DNA of 64,000 nucleotides from Dyella mobilis (GTDB lineage: Bacteria > Pseudomonadota > Gammaproteobacteria > Xanthomonadales > Rhodanobacteraceae), in assembly GCF_016904945.1 (NCBI RefSeq), contig NZ_JADIKF010000040.1, positions 310,001 through 374,000 on the forward strand, in the 5' to 3' direction. Under the pieces are notes generated by a model. It saw nothing but the letters and a program-made list of their open reading frames with translations, did no database searches and had not been told where the DNA came from. Below, one piece after another: positions 44,201 through 51,454 of this stretch. The translations under genes were made by a program, and so were the position numbers. Position 1 is the first letter of the stretch; each line of letters begins with the position of its first letter.

Positions 44201-44532
44201 GCCTTGGTCCTTTTTGCAGCGGCGCGGTTGCGCGATGCGCGGGCAGCAGCCGCCAGATAGCCGCCATTGCCTTGATTCAGATAACGGGCGACGCGGCCGA
44301 TGGTGGTGATGCTTACCGCAGTGCGCTCGTGGATCTCGCGGTAAGACACCCCTTCCAGCAGGTAGGGCACCACGCGCCAGCGATCCACCAGCACCTCCAA
44401 CTCGGCCGGCGTGCACAGGTCGTTGAGAAAGGCGTCCATTTCCTCGGCGTTCTTCAGCGAGAGCAGCGCACGGCACAGGCTGGCCTTGGCGGACTCGTCG
44501 GGCATCTCTGGATCGATCGATCGGCGCTTCAT
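44197..44532 (-). CDS. hisR: TrpR-family (YerC/YecD-like) regulator, probable repressor of the his operon
   Basis: A 111-residue protein with a TrpR-type helix-turn-helix: FLNDLCTPAELEVLVDRWRVVPYLLEGVSYREIHERTAVSITTIGRVARYLNQG is the full fold, with SITTIGRVARYL as recognition helix. It is the first gene of the his operon and overlaps hisG. In Xanthomonadales a TrpR-family HisR has been predicted to control histidine synthesis; the palindrome 44536-44553 just upstream supports that. The ATG at 44532 has no clear Shine-Dalgarno and may be read from a very short leader. An internal start at 44505 is possible. Confidence 0.85.
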   Translation of the reverse strand: MKRRSIDPEMPDESAKASLCRALLSLKNAEEMDAFLNDLCTPAELEVLVDRWRVVPYLLEGVSYREIHERTAVSITTIGRVARYLNQGNGGYLAAAARASRNRAAAKRTKA

Positions 44533-44535
44533 AAT

Positions 44536-44592
44536 GTACTAATGCGTTAATACAATGGATCGGATCATACGCGACGCTGACGCCCACGGCAA
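44536..44592 (-). promoter_or_regulatory. his operon promoter and trp-operator-like palindrome
   Basis: On the minus strand TTGCCG (44587-44592) and TATGAT (44564-44569) are 17 bases apart. Immediately downstream of the expected start lies GTACTAATGCGTTAATAC (plus strand, 44536-44553), an 18-bp palindrome with two mismatched positions. It has the same frame as the E. coli TrpR operator GTACTAGTTAACTAGTAC. Its place three bases before the regulator's ATG suggests autoregulation of the whole operon. Confidence 0.7.
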
Positions 44593-44646
44593 GCCCGTCC
44601 GCGCCCGTACAATGTCGATTTCACCGCCCAAGGAATCCGGCGCCCC

Positions 44647-45264
44647 ATGAACTGCTCACCGCTCGTCCGCCAGCTTTGCCACCTGATGACGATCGCCGTA
44701 ATTGCTTTTATCGGCGTCTGCACCGCCGCGCAGTTCTGGCGCAACGACTTGAACTGGATGGCGATTCCTTTGAGCACCTACCTGTTCGGCCCGGGCGGCG
44801 CCTACGTGCGCGGGGTCTATTACCTGATGGCTGCCGCCCTGTTCGGCTTTGCCTGGGCAAGTTTCGCCGCCACCGCCCCCACGCAAAGAACGGTACTGGG
44901 CTCGGCGCTATTCGCGGCCGCCGGTACGGCCCTGCCGGTGGTGGCGCTGACCGAGCTGTTCCACGGCACACGGTACGAAGAACTGGCTCGCATGACGCAC
45001 AAAATCTGCGCCCCGGCCACGTTCCTGTGGCTGAGTTTCGGCATGCTGCTGCTGTGCGACCGCTGGCGGCGCGATGCTCGCCTGAAACATGGCAACCAGC
45101 CCGGCCTGCTGCTGGCCTGGGTGGCTACCTTGGTCTTGTGGTTTCAGGTGCTCGTGAAGGGATTGCCGAACGGCCTGATGGAAAAACTGGCGATCGTGCT
45201 GATTCTGCTGTGGCTGGGCTGGGCCGCGCGCCATCTCCGCGTGGCCGGCCGCCGCATTCCATAG
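44647..45264 (+). CDS. DUF998 membrane protein
   Basis: A 205-residue protein with six probable transmembrane helices: near residues 13-30 (MTIAVIAFIGVCTAAQFW), 57-74, 82-102, 122-140, 154-170 and 180-195. The layout with WMAIPLSTYLFGPGGAYV after helix 1 and LTELFHGTRYEELARMTHKICAPATF mid-protein fits DUF998. The role is unknown. It diverges from the his operon and faces the ammonia-lyase gene. Confidence 0.75.
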   Translation: MNCSPLVRQLCHLMTIAVIAFIGVCTAAQFWRNDLNWMAIPLSTYLFGPGGAYVRGVYYLMAAALFGFAWASFAATAPTQRTVLGSALFAAAGTALPVVALTELFHGTRYEELARMTHKICAPATFLWLSFGMLLLCDRWRRDARLKHGNQPGLLLAWVATLVLWFQVLVKGLPNGLMEKLAIVLILLWLGWAARHLRVAGRRIP

Positions 45265-45304
45265 GACGGATTGCCCCGGACTCGATCCGGGGCAACCTCG
45301 CGCG

Positions 45305-47197
45305 TCATCCGGCAAATGCGCGCTTTTGCACCAGCTCGCACATGGTGTGCACTTCGCCGTCCATCGCACGGTCGCGATGCATGAAGCCGATTTTCTCGCG
45401 CAGCGCCGCATGCGCCTTGCGCACGGCCTCGCCCGCGTGGAAATCGCCCACCCCGGCCAACGCCGCGGTGAGCTGCTTCACCTCTTCCACGAACTGGGCG
45501 TAATGCGGACTGTCTTCGCGCGGCGCATTGGCCACCTTGGAAGCGAGCGCCTGCCAGTTGCCGCGCGCAGCCAGGCGACGGGCGGCATTGAGCATTTCCT
45601 GGCGATAATCCAGGGCCTGCGCAGCGGTGTACAACTCCAGCGCCAGCACGTGGCTGAGATCCTCGACCATCTCCAGCACGTGGCGCGCCTCGTTGGCGCC
45701 CATCGAGACGTGATCTTCCGCATTCGCACTGGTCGGCACGGAATACACGCTGGCCGGATGCGCGCGAGTAGCCAGGTCATTGACCAGCGCTGCTGCGGTG
45801 TACTGCACGATCATGAAGCCGGAATCGGTACCGTCTTCGTTGCCCGTCAGAAACGCCGGCAGGCCATCGTTGGTGGCCGGATCGACCAGCTTGTTGAGAC
45901 GACGCTCGGAAATCGAAGCCAGCACCGGAATGGCCGCCTTCACATAGCTCATGGCCAGCGCCAGCGGCATGCCGTGGAAGTGGCCGGCGGAAATCACCTG
46001 CTCCTCGATGTGCTCAGCCTCGGCGTTATCGGGGAAGATCAGCGGATTGTCGGTGACGGCATTCAGCTCGACGTCGATCACGCGGCAAGCCTGCGCCCAC
46101 GCATCGCGTACTGCGCCATGCACCTGCGGCATGCAGCGCAGGCAATAGGCGTCCTGCGGCTGATGCTTCTTGCCGCCCTTGAACGGCAGGAAGCGGTTGT
46201 AGAACGCCTCGCGCCCGTGGCGCTGGTTGGCGGGCACCCAGTCCCAGCTGATATCGAAACTCAGCGCCTGGTCTTCCGGCGTGCTCCACGCCTCGGCGCT
46301 CCACTGCTTGAAGCGCGGCACCAGGTGATAGGGAATATCGACCAGCGTGGAGCTGCTCAACAGCTCGCGCACGTGACCGGCTACCTGCACCTGCCCGGGA
46401 TGCGGACGCAGCGCGTGCACTTCCGGACGCAGCGCGCCGCTACGGCCGGCGAACGCATCCAGGGTCATCGAGGCAGCCAGGTCGGCCGTGTCGAGCAGGT
46501 ATCCCAGCGTATCGAGCGCCAGCACTGCCGTGGCCAGCATCTGCGCCGTGCCGTTGTTGAGCGCCAGGCCCTCCTTGAAGGAAAGCCGGATCGGCTGCAG
46601 GCCGGCGCGCTTCAGCGCTTCGGCGCCAGGCAGGCGCTCGCCCTGGTAGAACGCTTCGCCGCCGCCAAGCAGCACGATGGCCAGGTGCGACAACGGCGCG
46701 AGGTCGCCACTGGCGCCCACCGAACCCTTCTCCGGCACCACCGGAATCACGTCGTTATTGAGCAGCGCCGTCAGCGCTTCCAGGGTGGCGATGCGAATGC
46801 CCGAATGGCCGCGCATGAGCGTATTGATGCGGATCACCAACATCGCGCGCACCACTTCCGCGGAGAACGGCTTGCCTACGCACACCGCGTGGGTGGTGAT
46901 CAGGTTGTGCTGCAGCTCTTCCAGCAGCGTGCCTTCCGGCTTGTGCGGATTGCCGCCCGGCAGTTCGTCACGCAAGCGGTAGGCGCCGAGCAATTTGTCC
47001 GCGTTGCTGCCGAAGCCGGTGGTGACGCCGTAGGTCGGCTCGCCGCAGCTTACCTTGTCGGCCAGAAAATCCGCCGCGCGCTGCACGCGCTTGAGCTGCT
47101 CGGGATCGAGGCGAACACCGTAACCCTGGCGTGCCACCGCAACGAGTTGTTGACGGCTGAGGCTGTTGCCATCCAGCAGAATCGAATTGGCAGTCAT
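45305..47197 (-). CDS. Histidine/aromatic amino acid ammonia-lyase, long variant
   Basis: A 630-residue MIO-type lyase; ordinary HutH is about 510. The MIO prosthetic group would form from Ala162-Ser163-Gly164 in EKGSVGASGDLAPLSH, and Tyr56 of PTYGVTTGFGSN is the catalytic tyrosine loop. The selectivity position reads Thr102-His103, closest to the Ser-His of histidine lyases. About 65 extra residues (roughly 281-347, including SFDISWDWVPANQRHG) lie before QDAYCLRCMPQVHGA, and a shorter insertion is near residue 80-95. No hutU, hutI or hutC is nearby; it lies between the his operon and hisS. GGAG lies seven bases before the ATG. Substrate is inferred, not certain. Confidence 0.85.
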   Translation of the reverse strand: MTANSILLDGNSLSRQQLVAVARQGYGVRLDPEQLKRVQRAADFLADKVSCGEPTYGVTTGFGSNADKLLGAYRLRDELPGGNPHKPEGTLLEELQHNLITTHAVCVGKPFSAEVVRAMLVIRINTLMRGHSGIRIATLEALTALLNNDVIPVVPEKGSVGASGDLAPLSHLAIVLLGGGEAFYQGERLPGAEALKRAGLQPIRLSFKEGLALNNGTAQMLATAVLALDTLGYLLDTADLAASMTLDAFAGRSGALRPEVHALRPHPGQVQVAGHVRELLSSSTLVDIPYHLVPRFKQWSAEAWSTPEDQALSFDISWDWVPANQRHGREAFYNRFLPFKGGKKHQPQDAYCLRCMPQVHGAVRDAWAQACRVIDVELNAVTDNPLIFPDNAEAEHIEEQVISAGHFHGMPLALAMSYVKAAIPVLASISERRLNKLVDPATNDGLPAFLTGNEDGTDSGFMIVQYTAAALVNDLATRAHPASVYSVPTSANAEDHVSMGANEARHVLEMVEDLSHVLALELYTAAQALDYRQEMLNAARRLAARGNWQALASKVANAPREDSPHYAQFVEEVKQLTAALAGVGDFHAGEAVRKAHAALREKIGFMHRDRAMDGEVHTMCELVQKRAFAG

Positions 47198-47392
47198 GCG
47201 TACTCCGTGCCCTTGAGGGCATTCTGGTTGCTAATCACGTTGCCGGTGGGGACGGCGACGCGTGCCACGAAAACCGGTGACGCAGTCGCTCCGGCGCACG
47301 CCGGAGCCCGTTGTCGATGCGTTGCATCCCTGCTCTCACCCGCCAAACAGGCGGATGAGGTTATTCGAAATCCTGAATGCCGTGCATGGCGC
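47198..47392. other. Spacer between hisS and the ammonia-lyase gene
   Basis: Contains a perfect hairpin GCTCCGGC-GCAC-GCCGGAGC (47288-47307) without a T-run, on the downstream side of hisS. No gene seen. Confidence 0.5.
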
Positions 47393-48766
47393 TCAGGTGC
47401 TGATTTCAGCCTGCGCCAGTTCGACGCGAAGCGTTTTGATCAACTCGCTACGCGACACTTCAAACTGATCCTCGCGGCGCAGATCCTTCACCGTCACCAC
47501 GCCCTTGGCGAGCTCGTCTTCGCCCAGCACGATCACGAAGCGAATGCCGGCGCGATCGGCGTACTTGAACTGCTTGCCCAGCTTGCCGCCGTCCAGCACC
47601 ACCTCGGTAGCGATACCCGCTGCGCGCAGCTCGCCGGCCAGGGCCAGGTAGGCAGGCAGTTGCGCCGCGTCCATCTGGGTGATCAGCACATCGACGGTGC
47701 TGCGTGCCGTGCCGACCAGCCCAGCATCGCGCAGCTGCCAGTAGAGGCGGGTAAGACCGATGGAGATACCTACGCCCGGCAGATGCGACTTGGTGTATTG
47801 GCCGGCCAGGTTCTCGTAACGGCCGCCGGAGCAGATCGAGCCGATCTGCGGATGGTCGTTCAGCGTGGTCTCGTAGACGGTGCCGGTGTAGTAATCCAGG
47901 CCGCGGGCGATCGACAGGTTCAGCACGTAATGGCTTTCCGGCACGCCATAGGCATGGATCAGGCCAAGCACCTCTTTCAGTTCCACCCGACCCTGCTCCA
48001 TCGACTCCGGGCCAGGGCCCAGCGCATCGAGCTTGTCGTAGGCATCCTGCAAGGAGGTGGAGCGCACCTGCACGACGTCGAGCACCTTCTGTGCGGCCTC
48101 TTTCGTCATGCCGATGGCGTCGCCGGTCAGCGTTTCGCGCACGTAATCGGCACCGCGCTTGTCCAGCTTGTCCACCTCACGCAGCACCAGGGTCTGCAAC
48201 TCCGGGTCGGTCACGCCCAGGCTCTCGAAATAGCCGCGCATCAACTTGCGGTTATTCAGCTGGATGGTGAATGCGCCGATGTTCAGCTCGCGGAACACGC
48301 TGTAGATCACCGCTGGCAGCTCGGCGTCGTAGCGGATGGACAGATTGTCCTTGCCGATCACGTCGATGTCGCACTGGTAGAACTCGCGAAAACGGCCGCG
48401 CTGGGCGCGCTCGCCGCGATACACGCGCTGCATCTGGTAGCGGCGGAAGGGAAAGCTGAGGTCGTGCTCGTGCTCGGCCACGTAGCGGGCCAGCGGCACG
48501 GTGAGATCGAAGCGCAAGGCCAGCTCGGGCTTCTCGCCCTGCTCCAGCGCGCCGGTCGACTGCACGAAATACACCTGGCGCTCCGTCTCGCCACCGGTCT
48601 TGGTCAGCAGCACGTCCGAATATTCCATCACCGGCGTCTCCACCGGCAGGAAACCGAAGCGCTCGTAATTGCGACGGATCACGTCGAGCATGCGCTGGAA
48701 AGCGATCTGATCGAGCGGCAGCAGCTCGAGCACGCCGGGCATGGTGCGGGCCTGGGTAAGCGCCAT
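47393..48766 (-). CDS. hisS: Histidyl-tRNA synthetase
   Basis: A 457-residue class II synthetase. Motif 2 is the RYQMQRVYRGERAQRGRFREFYQCDID stretch, the histidine-specific loop is LNLSIARGLDYYTGTVYE, and motif 3 is GVGISIGLTRLYWQL. The C-terminal anticodon-binding domain starts near residue 365 (VDVLITQMDAAQLPAYL). The start at ATG 48766 has AAGAGGA about six bases upstream; the open frame to 48871 is not coding. It diverges from the tRNA-Pro gene. Confidence 0.97.
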   Translation of the reverse strand: MALTQARTMPGVLELLPLDQIAFQRMLDVIRRNYERFGFLPVETPVMEYSDVLLTKTGGETERQVYFVQSTGALEQGEKPELALRFDLTVPLARYVAEHEHDLSFPFRRYQMQRVYRGERAQRGRFREFYQCDIDVIGKDNLSIRYDAELPAVIYSVFRELNIGAFTIQLNNRKLMRGYFESLGVTDPELQTLVLREVDKLDKRGADYVRETLTGDAIGMTKEAAQKVLDVVQVRSTSLQDAYDKLDALGPGPESMEQGRVELKEVLGLIHAYGVPESHYVLNLSIARGLDYYTGTVYETTLNDHPQIGSICSGGRYENLAGQYTKSHLPGVGISIGLTRLYWQLRDAGLVGTARSTVDVLITQMDAAQLPAYLALAGELRAAGIATEVVLDGGKLGKQFKYADRAGIRFVIVLGEDELAKGVVTVKDLRREDQFEVSRSELIKTLRVELAQAEIST

Positions 48767-48889
48767 GGAATCCTCTTGAGCGAATGGAAAAAAGCCGTGT
48801 CTCGGCAGCCGCATAGCGTAACAGATGGGCCGGTGCGGCCCGCCGGGCCGGCAGGTACGATTTCCCACCAAATCCGGCGAGCGAACCTG

Positions 48890-48919
48890 TTGCCAAGCCC
48901 ATCAAGCCCCGTTAAGATA
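48890..48919 (+). promoter_or_regulatory. tRNA-Pro promoter
   Basis: TTGCCA (48890-48895) and TAAGAT (48914-48919) are 18 bases apart, followed by a GC-rich discriminator (CGCGGCTCC), typical of stable-RNA promoters under stringent control. The tRNA begins about 12 bases after the -10. Confidence 0.65.
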
Positions 48920-48931
48920 CGCGGCTCCCAC

Positions 48932-49007
48932 GGGGTGTAGCTCAGCCTGGTAGAGCGCTACGTTCGGGACGTAGAAGTCGCATGTTCGAATCATGTCTCC
49001 CCGACCA
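48932..49007 (+). tRNA. tRNA-Pro(CGG)
   Basis: A complete cloverleaf of 76 bases with encoded CCA. The anticodon stem CTACG/CGTAG closes the loop TTCGGGA, so the anticodon is CGG, reading CCG proline codons. The acceptor stem CGGGGTG/CTCCCCG has one T-T mismatch. The T-arm is GCATG-TTCGAAT-CATGT. Its last 41 bases are duplicated, with three changes, at 60087-60127, marking an integrated island whose left end supplies the present 3' part of this gene. Confidence 0.95.
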
Positions 49008-49008
49008 A
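48967..49008 (+). repeat. attL: 42-bp direct repeat within the tRNA 3' end
   Basis: The stretch from GGACGTAG to CCGACCAA matches 60087-60128 at 39 of 42 bases. The differing positions are 48983, 48988 and 48993. Integrase adjacency (a relic starts about 200 bases inward) is the usual arrangement for the end that restores the tRNA. Confidence 0.85.
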
Positions 49009-49017
49009 ACTCAAAGA

Positions 49018-49061
49018 GTTACGAAACAGGCCTGCCGTCAAAAGCGGGCCTTTTTCGTAAC
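49018..49061 (+). terminator. Terminator after tRNA-Pro
   Basis: GTTACGAAA plus AGGCCTGC (49018-49035) pairs with GCGGGCCT plus TTTCGTAAC (49044-49061), 17 pairs with one small bulge and one G-T. A run of five T lies within the lower stem. It lies inside the island edge, so it probably came with the element. Confidence 0.75.
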
Positions 49062-49150
49062 GGAGTGGCCTAGATTTGGCCTACAGATTTTTCCGCATTT
49101 CTCCACATCACTGCGGATGGTCTGCGTGTGCGGCCTGAAGTTGGCCTGCT

Positions 49151-49228
49151 CGCGCCTGGCCATGCGGGGGCGTGGGGGCGAAGCCCCCTCGGATACGCCC
49201 TTTTGCTGTCGGTGACGCCGCGCGCCTC
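49151..49228. repeat. 78-bp repeat, copy 1
   Basis: It matches 59683-59760 at 75 of 78 bases, in the same orientation. It contains the hairpin GGGGGC-GAA-GCCCCC and the phrase CGGATACGCCCTTTTGCTGT. Here it replaces the continuation of the integrase reading frame. Confidence 0.85.
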
Positions 49229-49698
49229 GTCGGCATCCAACCGGCGATCACGGGCCTTGCTGGGCAGTGGTAACCGGATCGCGGCCACCGGATTCTCCGG
49301 CAACGCGATCAGGAGATCCTTCCGTGCCCACGTGATGACACCGCCCAGCGTCTGCAGCTCGCGGCGTACCGTGGCGGCCGCACCGCTCGCAGGCGTTCGT
49401 CGCGCCAGGCCGTCAACGTCTCCGGCGTCAGTGCGGCGAAGCGCAGATGGCCGAAGTCTTCATGCAAGCGGGCAAGGTGGTTGTGCAGCACCTCGGCCGA
49501 TTTCAAGGTGCTGGCCTTCTCCCGTTCGTACCGTTCGAGCAAATTCCGGAACAGCAGCTTTTCGGCTGTGCGACAGTCGCGCTGCTGGCGGCGGTGAACG
49601 TCCCGTCCCTTGCTTGCCCCCCAGGCTTCAGCCTCGGCTTTGGTGCGGAAGGTCTTGGACGTCCTCATCCACTTCGCTCCATATCTGGAAGTAGGCAT
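49229..49698 (-). pseudogene. Phage-type (tyrosine recombinase) integrase, frameshifted and truncated
   Basis: The N-terminal part reads SRYGAKWMRTSKTFRTKAEAEAWGASKG, the DNA-binding arm of tyrosine integrases, then LLERYEREKASTLKSAEVLHNHLARL and ALTPETLTAWRDERL. A frameshift near 49400 moves the frame; in the next frame the sequence continues convincingly (AATVRRELQTLGGVITWARKDL, then PENPVAAIRLPLPSKARDRRL). At 49228 it runs into the 78-bp repeat and the catalytic R-H-R-Y domain is missing. It is therefore inactive. It once inserted this island into the tRNA-Pro gene. Confidence 0.85.
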
Positions 49699-49816
49699 GC
49701 ACCGTGCGCCATTTCAGGAAGTCGCTGGGCGTCGCCCGCCACTGGCAGGGCGACGCATGTCCGTCGGCCCGCAAGTGTCGGGCCCTTGCCATTCGCGGCG
49801 TGATGGAAGCGACGGA

Positions 49817-50848
49817 CTACTGGCCTGATGCCTGGCTTTCGCGCGAGCCGGCCAGGGCGCGGAAGTCTCGGGGTGGCATGTCATACGCGCGGCGGAACGC
49901 ATGATTGAAGTCTACCGCGCTCCTGAACCCGAGCCCGTAGGCGATCTCCACGACCGGTGCCTGCGGGAATCGGATGAGTTCGTGCGCGGCCTCGCGCAGC
50001 CTGCGGTTTCGGATATAGGTGACCAGGCCGCCCTCATGCTCGAACATGCGGTACAACGTGGCGCGAGACAGTCGCGACGCGCCGATGATGTTTTCCATCG
50101 ACAGCTCCGGCTCGTGCAGGTGTTGCTCCACATACCGTCGTACGCTGCCGAACACCGTCGCGCGAACTGCGGCGCGCGCGTTGCCACTCAGGCCGCACTG
50201 TCTGGCGAAGGCCCCGACGATCAGATGCCCGCACGCGGCCATCGCGCCGCGGGCTTCAGCCCCGCTCATCGTGCCGATGCTGCCGGCAAGCGCCTCCAGT
50301 TCGCCGAGAAACATGCACGCCAGGGGCGATCCGTAGTCGATCACGCGGCCATGCAACGATTCCGCATCCGGCAGCACCGATTCCACCACGGCGCGCGGCA
50401 GGAACAAGGCCATGACCTGGCTCCTGCACTCCCGCTCCATGCGCATCGGCTGGTTCATGTCCAGAACCAGGATGCCCGGCCGGGATTGCCGCGCCTTGCG
50501 CCGCGGATACAGGCCCGTCGCGGTTTCGATGCCCCCCTCCACCAGCACGTGGAAAACATAATCGCGCATGCTGTCCGTTGAAATGCGCGCCACCGTGCGG
50601 GCCTGCGTGATCGGGTCGGTGCAGGCGTGGAGAAATGTCATGCCATCGATCCGGTAACGGTCGAGCGTGGCGCGAAACCCATCGGCCACCTGCGCGTGCG
50701 AAACCGCGATGTCGAGATAGGAGGAGGTCCGATCGCGCCACGCCACCAGTTGCTGCGTTCGTGCGATGTCGCATGTGCCGAAATGGTGGTGGATCGGCCC
50801 GGAAGCGTTTGCCTCTACTTCGACATGGCTTGTATTGCTACTGGTCAT
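49817..50848 (-). CDS. AraC-family transcriptional regulator
   Basis: A 343-residue regulator. The N-terminal 200 residues resemble the AraC-binding-like domain of AraC/XylS-type proteins (DRYRIDGMTFLHACTDP, then RPGILVLDMNQPMRMER). The C-terminal HTH_18 domain has SMENIIGASRLSRATLYRMFEHEGG and IAYGLGFRSAVDFNHAFRRAYDMPPRDFRA, both helix-turn-helix units. It diverges from the adhesin genes inside the island, with about 600 bases between, so it may control them; this is inference. Confidence 0.9.
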   Translation of the reverse strand: MTSSNTSHVEVEANASGPIHHHFGTCDIARTQQLVAWRDRTSSYLDIAVSHAQVADGFRATLDRYRIDGMTFLHACTDPITQARTVARISTDSMRDYVFHVLVEGGIETATGLYPRRKARQSRPGILVLDMNQPMRMERECRSQVMALFLPRAVVESVLPDAESLHGRVIDYGSPLACMFLGELEALAGSIGTMSGAEARGAMAACGHLIVGAFARQCGLSGNARAAVRATVFGSVRRYVEQHLHEPELSMENIIGASRLSRATLYRMFEHEGGLVTYIRNRRLREAAHELIRFPQAPVVEIAYGLGFRSAVDFNHAFRRAYDMPPRDFRALAGSRESQASGQ

Positions 50849-51454
50849 CCCGGGCTCCCTCCGCTCGCGCCCATGCTACAGGACGTGCGCCCGCTTTTAT
50901 CCCCTCTTGTCGCCGCCTGTCGTAACCACCTCTCGCGCTGGCCCCAGGCTTGCTGGCGGATCGAGCTAGCGCCAGACCCGGCGTGCCGGCTAGCTACCGC
51001 CTGCCGTCTTGCCCACGAAAAACCTCGTCCCCCATATCGTCATTCCCGCGAAGGCGCACTGCTGTCCGGAATAAATTCAGCCGAGGAAGAGAGAAGCGTT
51101 GCAGCCAACGGTTGGGGGGCTACACCCCCGAAGCACGTCGACGCAGACGCGGCGAGCGACGAAGATCCGCCTGCACTGGCGAACCGTGGCGGCCAGGGCT
51201 GTTCGTATGAACCCGTTCGGCGTGAAGCTGAGCGAACCACTGACCACGGGATTTATTCCGGACAGCAGCGCGCCTTCGCGGGAATGACGATCAAATTGCT
51301 GTTATTCGAGATTCCCTCCCTTCTCAAGTGAGACGGTCGATCAAGTCTCCTGTGCTTTCACGCGCAAAATTCTCCGCTAACCAACCCGGTAATCCGAGCC
51401 TCCCCACGAAGAGCTTGGGCCGGGGATGTCTGCGTTGCACCACAGGGGAATCGC
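50849..51454. other. Divergent intergenic region carrying a MITE-like element
   Basis: 606 bases between the AraC gene and tpsA. A 256-bp element with long inverted ends occupies 51036-51291. No credible gene is seen. Promoters for both flanking genes should lie on either side of the element; the tpsA ribosome site AGGGG lies just before 51455. Confidence 0.5.
51036..51291. mobile_element. MITE-like element with 41-bp terminal inverted repeats
   Basis: The left end 51036-51076 (ATCGTCATTCCCGCGAAGG onward) and right end 51251-51291 are inverted copies, identical at 40 of 41 positions. The 174-base centre holds no transposase. The motif ATTCCCGCGAAGGCG is, from memory, a common intergenic repeat in Xanthomonadales. 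No clear target duplication is seen. Confidence 0.65.

Noticed and set aside
45305..47197. Calling the lyase gene hutH of a histidine-utilisation operon
   Set aside because: No hutU, hutI, hutF/G or hutC is near, and the protein has large insertions, so the symbol would overstate what can be seen.
45326..48940. A 1204-codon plus-strand frame covering the ammonia-lyase and hisS genes
   Set aside because: It is antisense to two well-conserved genes and crosses their intergenic region; composition is that of a shadow frame.
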